From Achromobacter sp. AONIH1 (GTDB lineage Bacteria > Pseudomonadota > Gammaproteobacteria > Burkholderiales > Burkholderiaceae_B), in contig NZ_CP026124.1 of NCBI RefSeq assembly GCF_002902905.1, forward strand, positions 2,046,001 to 2,110,000: a stretch of DNA of 64,000 bases, given 5' to 3'. A program made the position numbers and the translations under genes. Each line of letters begins with the position of its first letter. The stretch's first letter is position 1. The notes beneath the pieces were generated by a model. It had not been told where the DNA came from. It did no database searches and worked only from the letters and a program-made list of their open reading frames with translations. Positions 49,255-62,242 of this stretch are shown one piece after another.

Positions 49255-50391
49255 TCAGGCCTTGAGAATGCGGGCTTTCCAGTGGCATTCCTGCCATTCG
49301 GAGGCCGGATCGGAGTCATGGACGATGCCGCCGCCCACGCCGTAGACGCCGGCGCCCGCCGCGTCCACGACCAGCGTGCGGATCGCCACGTTCAGCGAGA
49401 AATCGCCGTCCGGCGCCAGCCAGCCGATGCTGCCGCAGTACAGGCCGCGCGGCGCGATCTCCATCTGGCGGATGCGGCGCATGGCGGCGATCTTGGGCGC
49501 GCCGGTGATGGAGCCGCAGGGGAACAGCGCGCGCAGCACGTCTTCCAGCGAGGCGCGGGGGGCGCGCGCCGAGACGGTGGACGTCATGGTCCAGACCGTG
49601 GGATAGCGTTCCAGCGAGAACAGCGCGTCCACCGTCACCGAGCCGGGCTCGGCCAGCCGGCCCAGGTCGTTGCGCAGCAGGTCCACGATCATCAGGTTCT
49701 CGGCGCGGTTCTTCTCGCTGGCCAGCAGCTCGCGGCCCAGGCGCTCGTCCTCGGTCCGGTCGGGATGGCGCGGCGCCGTGCCCTTCATGGGCCGGGTGGT
49801 CAGGCGCTCGCCGTCGCGCCGGATGAACAGTTCGGGCGAGAAGGACAGCACGCTGCGCTCGCCGTCCTGGATGAAGGCGGCGTGCGCCACCGGATTGCGC
49901 GCGGCGATGCGGCGGTAAAGCGTGGCCGGATCGCCGGCCAGGCGCAGGTCCAGCGGCTGGGTGTAGTTGACCTGGTACAGCTCGCCGGCGCCGATCAGGT
50001 CGCGGATCTCGTCGATGCGGCGCAGGTAGTCGGCCTCGGCCATGCGTGGCGCGGCGGGCGTGAGCGTGGCGGCGGGCGCGTCCGGGCCGGGCGAGTCCCA
50101 GGGCGCTTCGTCGGTCTTGCCGTCGAAGACCAGCGCGCGCAGCCGTGGCCGGCCGTCGTCGGCCGGCGGCGTCCAGGGGCCGCCGGGCGCGGCCCGCGCG
50201 GCCTCGGGCAGCAGCCATTCGCCCAGCTCGTAGTCCAGCATCAGCGCGACCCAGCGGCCCTGGCGGCGCTCGGCCTCGATGGCCTGGAGCGCCGGGCCGA
50301 CCTCGGCGGCGGCGCGCGCCTCGATGCGGCGGCGCAAGCCGTCCAGCCGCAGGGCGCGGCCGGCCAGCCGGTCTTCAAAGCGACAAAGCAT
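49255..50391 (-). CDS. pabB: Aminodeoxychorismate synthase component I
   Basis: 378 residues, chorismate-binding family. The N-terminal part is short and variable. The catalytic core includes YLRRIDEIRDLIGAGELYQVNYTQPL, RPMKGTAPRH, ENLMIVDLLRNDLGR, PCGSITGAPKIAAMRRI, GLYCGSIGWLAPDG and GGGIVHDSDPASEWQECHWKA. It aminates chorismate at C4 with ammonia from a PabA-type glutaminase (not in this window) to give 4-amino-4-deoxychorismate. The missing long N-terminal half and the neighbour PabC-like gene favour PabB over anthranilate synthase TrpE. It starts 6 bp after the uvrA stop on the same strand, so it may be read from the uvrA promoter. Confidence 0.92.
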   Translation of the reverse strand: MLCRFEDRLAGRALRLDGLRRRIEARAAAEVGPALQAIEAERRQGRWVALMLDYELGEWLLPEAARAAPGGPWTPPADDGRPRLRALVFDGKTDEAPWDSPGPDAPAATLTPAAPRMAEADYLRRIDEIRDLIGAGELYQVNYTQPLDLRLAGDPATLYRRIAARNPVAHAAFIQDGERSVLSFSPELFIRRDGERLTTRPMKGTAPRHPDRTEDERLGRELLASEKNRAENLMIVDLLRNDLGRLAEPGSVTVDALFSLERYPTVWTMTSTVSARAPRASLEDVLRALFPCGSITGAPKIAAMRRIRQMEIAPRGLYCGSIGWLAPDGDFSLNVAIRTLVVDAAGAGVYGVGGGIVHDSDPASEWQECHWKARILKA

Positions 50392-50397
50392 GCTTGC

Positions 50398-56169
<5,772 letters not shown>

Positions 56170-56270
56170 GGGGCGGTATCGTAGCCTGAAGGAATGGGCT
56201 GGTCCGGGCGGCCTCGGCGCCGCTGGTTCCGGGCGCGGCGATATGGAATAATTGCCTATATCGTGAGCAC

Positions 56271-56321
56271 GCTGTCTATATTATGGACAGCATGCTGCGC
56301 CAAACTGTACAAATAAACAGT
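56271..56321. promoter_or_regulatory. Two inverted repeats between uvrA and the IclR gene (candidate operators)
   Basis: The 215-bp gap 56170-56384 is AT-rich and holds GCTGTC-N9-GACAGC (56271-56291) and ACTGT-N8-ACAGT (56304-56321). Both share a CTGT...ACAG core, which suggests a pair of related sites. They sit 64-114 bp upstream of the IclR start, so autoregulation and control of the downstream aldolase/kinase genes are plausible. uvrA transcription (divergent) may start from the same gap; no LexA-like CTG-N10-CAG site was identified. Confidence 0.5.
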
Positions 56322-56384
56322 ATCGCAGATTCGTCTGAAAATCGTGCGTCATGCGTTGGGCATACGCGAATAACCCGATAATGG

Positions 56385-57182
56385 ATGGGGAATTCCTTGC
56401 TGGAGACCAAGGTGGCGGGCGCCGCGGCGTTCGCCAAGTTCATGACCGTGCTGCAGGCCGTGGCCGATGCGCAGCAGCCGCCCACCGCGGCGGCGCTGGC
56501 GCGCGCCTGCGGCTATCCCAGGCCCACGGTCTACCGGATCCTGGCCGCGCTGGCCGAGCAGGGCATGCTGATGGAAAGCGGCGGCGGCTATCGTCTCGGG
56601 CCGCGCCTGCTACAGCTGGCCAGCCGCTCCTGGTCCCAGTTCGACCTGCGCGCCGCGCTGGCGCCCGAGCTGCAGGCGCTGCGCGACGCCACCGGCGAGA
56701 CCGTGCACCTGGCGGTGCCCGCCGGCGCCGAGATGGTCTATATCGACAAGCTGGAAAGTCCCGGTCCGGTGCGCATGGTGTCGCGCGTGGGCGCGGGCGT
56801 GGCCCTGCATTCCAGCGCCGTGGGCAAGGCTTATCTTGCCGCGCTGGGCGAGGCCGAGCGCGAACGGCTGCTGGACGGACTGCCGCTGGAAGCGCGCATG
56901 CCGTCCACGCTGGCCAGCCTGCCGGCCCTGCGCGTCGCGCTGGCCGAGACCGCCGCGCGCGGCTATGCCGTCGACGACGAGGAAAACGAGCCCGGCATCG
57001 TCTGCTACGGCGTGGCGCTGCGCGACGCGGGCGGCCGGCCGGTGGCCGGTGTCAGCGTCAGCACGCTGCTGTTCCGCCGCCGCGACGATCCGCAATCCGC
57101 CTATATCGATCCCCTGCTGCGGCTGCGCGATGCGGCCGCCGCCAAACTCGCCATGCTGCCGGCGGCTTCCGGCGCCGTCTGA
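56385..57182 (+). CDS. IclR-family transcriptional regulator
   Basis: 265 residues. The N-terminal winged helix (AFAKFMTVLQAVADAQQPPTAAALARACGYPRPTVYRILAALAEQGML) is followed by the IclR effector domain (LGPRLLQLASRS; TGETVHLAVPAGAEMVYIDKLES; LHSSAVGKAYLAAL; RGYAVDDEENEPGIVCYGVALRDAGG). The EENEPGIVC stretch is characteristic of the ligand pocket region in this family. The start at ATG 56385 has no strong ribosome site; ATG 56381 is out of frame. It is 37 bp upstream of the KDPG-type aldolase gene and in the same direction, so it probably belongs to the same operon and senses a 2-keto-3-deoxy sugar acid or its precursor. Confidence 0.93.
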   Translation: MGNSLLETKVAGAAAFAKFMTVLQAVADAQQPPTAAALARACGYPRPTVYRILAALAEQGMLMESGGGYRLGPRLLQLASRSWSQFDLRAALAPELQALRDATGETVHLAVPAGAEMVYIDKLESPGPVRMVSRVGAGVALHSSAVGKAYLAALGEAERERLLDGLPLEARMPSTLASLPALRVALAETAARGYAVDDEENEPGIVCYGVALRDAGGRPVAGVSVSTLLFRRRDDPQSAYIDPLLRLRDAAAAKLAMLPAASGAV

Positions 57183-57219
57183 GCGCCGCGTCCGTCCGAA
57201 CTCCCACCAAAGGAACCCC

Positions 57220-57870
57220 ATGAACGCCTCCGTCGATTCCCGCGCCTCCAAGCTGGCCGCCCTGCTGGCCGCCAGGGTGGTGCCCGTGCTGCGCTACACC
57301 GACGCGTCCGCCGCCGCCTATGCGGCCGAGGTCGCGGTGGCCGCCGGCTGCACCACGCTGGAACTCACCTGGACCATCCCGGGCGTGACCGACCTGCTGC
57401 GCGCGCTGCGCGACAAGCACGGCGACGCGCTGCTGCTGGGCGTGGGCACCGTGCTGGACGAAAGCCAGGCGCGCGAGGCGCTGGTGGCCGGCGCCGACTT
57501 CCTGGTCTCGCCGGCCCTGGCGACCGAGGCCGTGGACATGGCCCATGCCGCCGGCGCCCTGTGCCTGCTGGGCGCCTTCACGCCCACCGAGGTGCTGGCC
57601 GCGCGGCGCGCGGGCGTGGATATGGTGAAGATCTTCCCCGCCGACACAGGTGGCCCCAAGCACCTGGCCGCGCTCAAGTCGGTCTACCCGGACACGGTGT
57701 TCTGCCCCACGGGCGGCGTGACGGTGGACAACATGGGCGCCTATTTCGCCGCCGGGGCCAGCATCGTCGGCATCGGCAGCAATCTCTATGACAAAGCCGC
57801 CTTCGCCGCGCGCGACACCGCCGCGCTGGTCAAGCAGATCATCCAGACCCGCGAGGCCGCCCATGCCTGA
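57220..57870 (+). CDS. KDPG/KDPGal-type 2-keto-3-deoxy-6-phospho-sugar aldolase
   Basis: 216 residues from ATG 57220, with AAAGGAA just upstream; a longer frame from 56836 is a shadow of the IclR gene. Class I aldolase of the Eda/DgoA family: LARVVPVLRYTDA, catalytic Glu in CTTLELTWTIPG, GVGTVLDESQAREAL, LVSPAL, Schiff-base Lys137 in MVKIFPAD and the phosphate loop FCPTGGVTVDN. It cleaves 2-keto-3-deoxy-6-phosphogluconate or -galactonate to pyruvate and glyceraldehyde 3-phosphate. The kinase gene overlaps its end by 8 bases (ATGCCTGA), a translational coupling that joins the phosphorylation and cleavage steps. Which sugar acid is used cannot be told, and no dehydratase or transporter for it lies in this window. 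Confidence 0.92.
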   Translation: MNASVDSRASKLAALLAARVVPVLRYTDASAAAYAAEVAVAAGCTTLELTWTIPGVTDLLRALRDKHGDALLLGVGTVLDESQAREALVAGADFLVSPALATEAVDMAHAAGALCLLGAFTPTEVLAARRAGVDMVKIFPADTGGPKHLAALKSVYPDTVFCPTGGVTVDNMGAYFAAGASIVGIGSNLYDKAAFAARDTAALVKQIIQTREAAHA

Positions 57871-58780
57871 TATCGATATCGTCGCCCTGGGCGAACCCCT
57901 GGTCGAACTCAACCAGACCCGCGCCGGCGAGCCGCAATACCAGCAGGGCTTCGGCGGCGACACCTCCAACGCCGTCATCGCCGCCGCCCGCCAGGGCGCG
58001 CGCTGCGCCTACCTGACGCGGGTGGGCGGGGACAGCTTCGGCGCCCAGCTGCTGGAACTGTGGAAGGCCGAGGGCGTGGACACGTCCGGCGTGGAAGTGG
58101 ACCCGGACGCCCATACCGGCCTGTACTTCGTGCAGCACGGCCCGCAGGGCCATTCCTTCAGCTACCTGCGGCGCGATTCCGCCGCCAGCCGCATGACGCC
58201 GGCCAGTCTCAAGGGCCAGCTGATCGAGCGCGCCCGCTACCTGCATGTCTCGGGCATCAGCCTGGCCATCAGCACCTCGGCCTGCGATACCGTGTTCGCC
58301 GCCATCGAGCGCGCCCATGCCGCCGGCGTCCAGGTCAGCCTGGATTCCAACCTGCGGCTGCGCCTGTGGCCGGTGGACCGCGCCCGCGCCATCCTGCGCG
58401 AGGCGCTGCGCCAGGCCGACCTGTTCCTGCCCAGCATGGACGACATGCAGCACCTGACCGGCAATGACGACCCGGAACGCACGCTGGACTGGATCCGCGA
58501 CGCCGGCGCCACCGGGGTGGTGGTGCTCAAGCTGGGCAAGGACGGCTCCATCATCGACGACGGCCACGGGCGCAAGCCGGTGGCGGCGCTGCGGGTGGAG
58601 GCGGTCGACGCCACCGGCGCGGGCGACTGCTTCGCCGGCAGCCTGCTGGCCCGCCGCTGCAAGGGCGATTCCTGGGAGGACGCGGTGCGCTATGCCAATG
58701 TGGCGGCGGCCCTGTCCACGCTGGGGTATGGCGCGGTCGAGCCCCTGCCCAGCGCGGAGCAGGTCCAGGCGAAACTGTAG
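57863..58780 (+). CDS. kdgK: PfkB-family 2-keto-3-deoxygluconate-type kinase
   Basis: 305 residues from ATG 57863. Ribokinase-fold sugar kinase: ALGEPLVELNQ, GFGGDTSNAVIAAARQG (N-terminal signature), TRVGGDSFGAQLLELWKAEGVDT, substrate-side SYLRRDSAASRMTP, and VDATGAGDCFAGSLLA with catalytic Asp255. The GEPLVE and SYLRRDSAAS segments fit KDG kinase better than fructokinase. It would phosphorylate 2-keto-3-deoxygluconate with ATP to KDPG, which the preceding aldolase then splits. The start overlaps the aldolase stop. A KDG/KDGal dual-specific enzyme is possible. Confidence 0.87.
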   Translation: MPDIDIVALGEPLVELNQTRAGEPQYQQGFGGDTSNAVIAAARQGARCAYLTRVGGDSFGAQLLELWKAEGVDTSGVEVDPDAHTGLYFVQHGPQGHSFSYLRRDSAASRMTPASLKGQLIERARYLHVSGISLAISTSACDTVFAAIERAHAAGVQVSLDSNLRLRLWPVDRARAILREALRQADLFLPSMDDMQHLTGNDDPERTLDWIRDAGATGVVVLKLGKDGSIIDDGHGRKPVAALRVEAVDATGAGDCFAGSLLARRCKGDSWEDAVRYANVAAALSTLGYGAVEPLPSAEQVQAKL

Positions 58781-58814
58781 GATCCGCCCTGGATTTGGGC
58801 TCTTTTAGGGCCGG

Positions 58815-58845
58815 TTGGCGTGTTTTTCGGATTTCAGGCTAAAAT
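58815..58845 (+). promoter_or_regulatory. Possible promoter for the 42-aa peptide gene
   Basis: TTGGCG (58815-58820) and TAAAAT (58840-58845) are sigma70-like but 19 bp apart, longer than ideal. If used, the transcript has a leader of about 150 nt before ATG 59003. The leader contains two direct copies of CGCAAATCCG (58944 and 58959), each followed by a TACC-ending spacer. Confidence 0.35.
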
Positions 58846-59002
58846 GCCAAGTTATCCGAATTTTCCGCCAGCCTGTCGTTAGATGGTGACTGGGTTGTGC
58901 GGGCGATGGGCTGGGTGCCAATTGCGGTTGCCGCAGCCTGATTCGCAAATCCGATACCCGCAAATCCGGCTACCCGCCAACCTACTACGCAGGAGAATCA
59001 AC

Positions 59003-59131
59003 ATGGCAGAACGCAAGCGCGTCCGTCGCAACACCCTGGAACGCCGTTGCCTGGGCAAGGCTTTCAAGCGCCTCTTCGTCAAGTCGCCCAAGGGCGTCTT
59101 CAAGATGCTGGAAAAGATCAAGCGCGTCTAA
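59003..59131 (+). CDS. 42-aa strongly basic small protein
   Basis: Starts MAERKRVRRNTLERR and ends EKIKRV. 16 of 42 residues are Lys/Arg against 3 acidic, a net charge of about +13. The start ATG 59003 has an excellent AGGAGA (58991-58996) 6 bases upstream, and a strong terminator follows at 59178, so it is a stand-alone expressed gene. A longer frame from 58883 is not supported by a ribosome site. The size and charge suggest a nucleic-acid- or ribosome-associated protein, but I recognise no family. One cysteine (Cys16) and an aromatic/basic patch (AFKRLFVKSPKGVFK) are the main features. Confidence 0.8.
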   Translation: MAERKRVRRNTLERRCLGKAFKRLFVKSPKGVFKMLEKIKRV

Positions 59132-59177
59132 GCTCTGACGCGAGACGCGGGGCCGACTAGGTCCGCGTCCTGATCTG

Positions 59178-59213
59178 AAAAAACCCGCCTGGCGCGAGCC
59201 ATGCGGGTTTTTT
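59178..59213 (+). terminator. Rho-independent terminator of the 42-aa gene
   Basis: AAAAAACCCGC (59178-59188) pairs with GCGGGTTTTTT (59203-59213) in an 11-bp stem with a 14-nt loop containing a GGC/GCC inner dyad. The A tract and T tract make it work on both strands, so it may also end the minus-strand LysR transcript downstream. Confidence 0.9.
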
Positions 59214-59312
59214 GTCGTTTCCGCTCTGCGTCGCCAATCCGGCCAGGGGCCGGTGGTCAGGGTAAGCGCTCGCTGACGGCGCGCCGCCGGCAAGCGGGCT
59301 CGCCCGCAGCGC

Positions 59313-60260
59313 TTACTGCGCCGGGCCCAGCATCGGCAGGATGAAATCCATGAACGCCCGCGTCTTGGCCGGCTGGATGCTGGACGGGTAGGTGACGTAG
59401 ATGGAAATCGGGTCCACCGACCAGCCCGGCAGCAGGCGCTTGAGCGAGTTGCGCTTGATGATGGGATCGAGCGCGCGGCAGTGGGGCATGCGGGTGATGG
59501 CCAGGTCCAGGCCGGCCAGCGTGCCGGCGATGCTCATGTTGTTGGCGGCCAGGTGGCCGCTGACCGGCACCATCTCGCTGATGCTGCCGTTGTGCAGCAT
59601 CCAGTGCGAATGCTCGTCGTCGATGGTGGTGCGCAGGCACTGGTGCGCGCTCAGGTCCTGCGGCGTCAGCGGCTCGCCGTGGCGCTCCAGGTAGCGGTCG
59701 GACGCATACAGGTAGTTGTCCAGCCGCACCAGCTCCTGCACCACGGCGCCGCTATGGCCGCCATTGCCCTGCTCGCCCGTGGGCGGCAGGTTGTAGTCGG
59801 AGTTGCGGCCGAAGCGCAGCATGATGTCGAAGGGCGTACCCTGCGTATCCGAGGCGGTCAGCATGCTGAGGTCGAACTCGCATTCGATGTCCGGATAGCG
59901 CTCGGTGAAATCGTTGATGATCTCGGGCAGCAGCCAGATCGCCAGGCTGTAAGGCATGGACACGCGCAGGTTGCCGGACGGGCCGCCGGCCAGCGCCAGC
60001 AGCTGCTCGTGGGCCAGGCGGGCCTCGTCGATCAGGCCCTGGCAGCGGCGCATGTAGGCCGCGCCGGCCTCGGTCAGGTCCAGGCGGCGGGTGTTGCGGT
60101 TGATCAGGCGCAGCCCGATGGCCCGCTCCAGCTCGTTGATGCGGCGGGATAAGGTGGACGTGGGCATGTCCAGCGCGCGCGCGGCCAGGCTGAAACTCTT
60201 GCGCTTGGCAACTTCCACAAACAGGGCGATGTCGTTGAGCTGGACGGTCGGGGCTTCCAT
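59313..60260 (-). CDS. LysR-family transcriptional regulator
   Basis: 315 residues. N-terminal helix-turn-helix: LNDIALFVEVAKRKSFSLAARALDMPTSTLSRRINELERAIGLRLINRNTRRLDLTEAG. The effector domain begins GNLRVSMPYSLAIWLLPEII and continues through FDIMLRFG, NYLYASDRYLERHGEPLTP and GLDLAITRMPHC. The helix-turn-helix type matches the large DmlR/CrgA-like group whose targets are often aromatic or organic-acid genes, but no divergent catabolic gene is present; the next gene upstream is a glycosyltransferase. The target is unknown. It reads convergently into the small-protein terminator. Confidence 0.92.
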   Translation of the reverse strand: MEAPTVQLNDIALFVEVAKRKSFSLAARALDMPTSTLSRRINELERAIGLRLINRNTRRLDLTEAGAAYMRRCQGLIDEARLAHEQLLALAGGPSGNLRVSMPYSLAIWLLPEIINDFTERYPDIECEFDLSMLTASDTQGTPFDIMLRFGRNSDYNLPPTGEQGNGGHSGAVVQELVRLDNYLYASDRYLERHGEPLTPQDLSAHQCLRTTIDDEHSHWMLHNGSISEMVPVSGHLAANNMSIAGTLAGLDLAITRMPHCRALDPIIKRNSLKRLLPGWSVDPISIYVTYPSSIQPAKTRAFMDFILPMLGPAQ

Positions 60261-60357
60261 GGGCGTTCCGGTTTTTGCCGCCCGAGTTTACGCCACTCCG
60301 GCTGCCCGGATCGGAGAGCCCTGGTTGATCGCCGGAGATCAGACGACGTCTTGTCAG

Positions 60358-60377
60358 ATTTGATTGCAAATTCAAAT
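60358..60377. promoter_or_regulatory. Inverted repeat in the LysR/glycosyltransferase divergent gap
   Basis: ATTTGA-TTGCAAAT-TCAAAT is a perfect 6-bp dyad about 100 bp upstream of the LysR start, in the 233-bp gap 60261-60493. It is AT-rich relative to the surroundings and suits a LysR operator. Nothing else was seen in the gap. Confidence 0.5.
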
Positions 60378-60493
60378 GCCGCGGCATGGGCGGGCACGCG
60401 CATATCCCCTAAACTTCAGGCGAAAACACCAACGAAGACACCAAAATCAAGACCGCAGCGGTTCCCAGACGATCGCAAAGGGGCATAGCAGGC

Positions 60494-61429
60494 ATGGCCG
60501 ACACACCACCGTTCTTTACCATTCTGACCCCAACCTACAACCGGGCGGGCACGCTGCACCGGGTGTACGAGTCGCTCTGTCAGCAGACCTTCAAGGACTT
60601 CGAATGGGTTGTGGTGGATGATGGCTCCACGGACAACACGCACGCCTCGGTGCTGGCCTGGCAGGCGCGCGCGGCGTTTCCCATCCGCTATGTCTGGCAA
60701 AACAACCAGCACAAGAAAACGGCGTTCAACCGCGGCGTGCGCGAGGCGCGCGGCGAGCTGATCGTCGGGCTGGACAGCGACGACGAAATGCCGCCGGACG
60801 CGTTGCAGATCTTCAAGTCGGTCTGGGACTCGATCCCGCCCGCGCGCCGCGACTCCTACGTGGCCGTGACCGGCCTGTGCGCCCGGCCCGATGGCTCCGT
60901 CGTCGGCGACCGCTATCCGCAGGACGTGTTCGACAGCACCGCCGTCGACGTGTATTTCCGCCACCGCATCAAGGGCGAGAAGTTCGGCTGCATGCGCACC
61001 AGCGTGCTGCGCAAGTTTCCCTTCCCCGAGGACGTGGCCGGTTTCGTGCCGGAAAGCCTGGTGTGGTGGGCGATCTCGCGCGCCGGCTATCTGAGCCGCT
61101 TCATCAACCAGGTGGTGCGGGTCTACCACGACAGCACGGACAGCCTGAGCCGCGGCACGGTCGCGGTGGGCAGCAATGCCCAGGGCCTGTACCTGCTGGC
61201 CTGGGACATGCTGCAGCACCATCTTGAATACTTCCGCTACCGGCCGCGCGAGTTCATCATGGCGGCGGCGCGCTACACCCGGTTCCGCCTGCACCTGGAG
61301 CACTCCGGCGTGGCCACGGCCGTGCAAGCCTACCGCCTGACGCGGCCGCTGGGCCGGCTGATGGTGGGGCTGATGTGGCCGCTCGGTTACGCGCTGTACC
61401 GCCGCGACCGGCGCCGGGGCATCGCCTAG
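60494..61429 (+). CDS. Family 2 glycosyltransferase
   Basis: 311 residues, GT-A fold, inverting family 2. FTILTPTYNRAGTLHRVYESL, VVVDDGSTDNT and the metal-binding LDSDDE (DxD) are clear. Acceptor-side residues lie around VPESLVWWAISRAGY. The C terminus has a basic, partly hydrophobic stretch (LMVGLMWPLGYALYRRDRRRG) that may associate with the membrane. It stands alone between a divergent LysR gene and a convergent ABC transporter, so the glycan it builds (capsule, LPS or other) cannot be inferred. No strong ribosome site; the start is the first ATG in a good coding frame. Confidence 0.9.
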   Translation: MADTPPFFTILTPTYNRAGTLHRVYESLCQQTFKDFEWVVVDDGSTDNTHASVLAWQARAAFPIRYVWQNNQHKKTAFNRGVREARGELIVGLDSDDEMPPDALQIFKSVWDSIPPARRDSYVAVTGLCARPDGSVVGDRYPQDVFDSTAVDVYFRHRIKGEKFGCMRTSVLRKFPFPEDVAGFVPESLVWWAISRAGYLSRFINQVVRVYHDSTDSLSRGTVAVGSNAQGLYLLAWDMLQHHLEYFRYRPREFIMAAARYTRFRLHLEHSGVATAVQAYRLTRPLGRLMVGLMWPLGYALYRRDRRRGIA

Positions 61430-61492
61430 CGCCAGCCGTTTCCCCGGCGGCCGGCGCCGGGACCCATGCGCGCGGATGCCAGGATCGCCGCT

Positions 61493-62242
61493 TCAGGCCG
61501 GCGCCTGCGCCGCCGCGCCGTGCCCCAGCCCCAGATAGACCTCGACCACGCGCGGATCCTGCGCCACCTGCGCCGCCGGGCCTTCCAGCGTCACCGCGCC
61601 GGTTTCCAGCACATAGGCATAGTCCGCCACCTGCAGCGCGGCGCGCGCGTTCTGCTCGATGAGCAGGATGGACACGCCCATGTCGCGCAGGCGCGCGACG
61701 ATGTGAAAGACCTCGCGCACGATGCGCGGCGCCAGGCCCAGGCTGGGTTCGTCCAGCATCAGCAGCTTGGGCTTGGCCATCAGCGCGCGGCCCACCGCCA
61801 GCATCTGCCGTTCGCCGCCGGACAGCGTGCCGGATAGCTGGCCGCGCCGTTCGCGCAGGCGCGGGAACAGGTCATAGACCTCGGCCAGCGTGCCGTCGTG
61901 GTCGCGCTGGCCGCGCCGGTAGCGATCGAAGGCGCCCAGCATCAGGTTGTCCTCCACCGTCATCTCGGAGAACAGCTCGCGCTTTTCCGGCACCAGGTTC
62001 ATGCCGGCCGCGACCATTTCCTCGATTTCGGCGTGCTCGCGCGGCTTGCCGTCGAACACGATGCGTCCGCTCGAGGGCAGCACGCCCATGATGGCCGACA
62101 GCAGCGTGGTCTTGCCAGCGCCGTTGGGGCCGATCACGGTCACGATCTGGCCCTGGCCGACCGCCAGGTCCACGCCCGTGACGGCCTCGATCTTGTCGTA
62201 GGCCACGCGCAGGCCTTGCACTTCCAGCAGTTTCGCCGCCAT
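61493..62242 (-). CDS. livF: Branched-chain amino-acid ABC transporter ATPase (LivF-type)
   Basis: 249 residues, ABC ATPase. Walker A IGPNGAGKTT, Q loop in VPEKRELFSEMTV, signature LSGGERQML, Walker B LLMLDEPSLGL, switch His/Gln region ILLIEQNAR. The LVPEKRELFSEMTVEDNL and LGLAP segments are characteristic of LivF of the hydrophobic/branched-chain amino-acid uptake family. The start ATG 62242 immediately abuts the stop of the LivM-LivG fusion gene upstream, so the two are coupled. It pairs with the fused LivG ATPase to energise uptake; the binding protein and LivH permease would lie beyond the window. Confidence 0.93.
   Translation of the reverse strand: MAAKLLEVQGLRVAYDKIEAVTGVDLAVGQGQIVTVIGPNGAGKTTLLSAIMGVLPSSGRIVFDGKPREHAEIEEMVAAGMNLVPEKRELFSEMTVEDNLMLGAFDRYRRGQRDHDGTLAEVYDLFPRLRERRGQLSGTLSGGERQMLAVGRALMAKPKLLMLDEPSLGLAPRIVREVFHIVARLRDMGVSILLIEQNARAALQVADYAYVLETGAVTLEGPAAQVAQDPRVVEVYLGLGHGAAAQAPA

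Noticed and set aside
58883..59002. Longer 82-aa version of the small basic protein
   Set aside because: The upstream part overlaps the direct-repeat leader and has no ribosome site; AGGAGA clearly serves ATG 59003.
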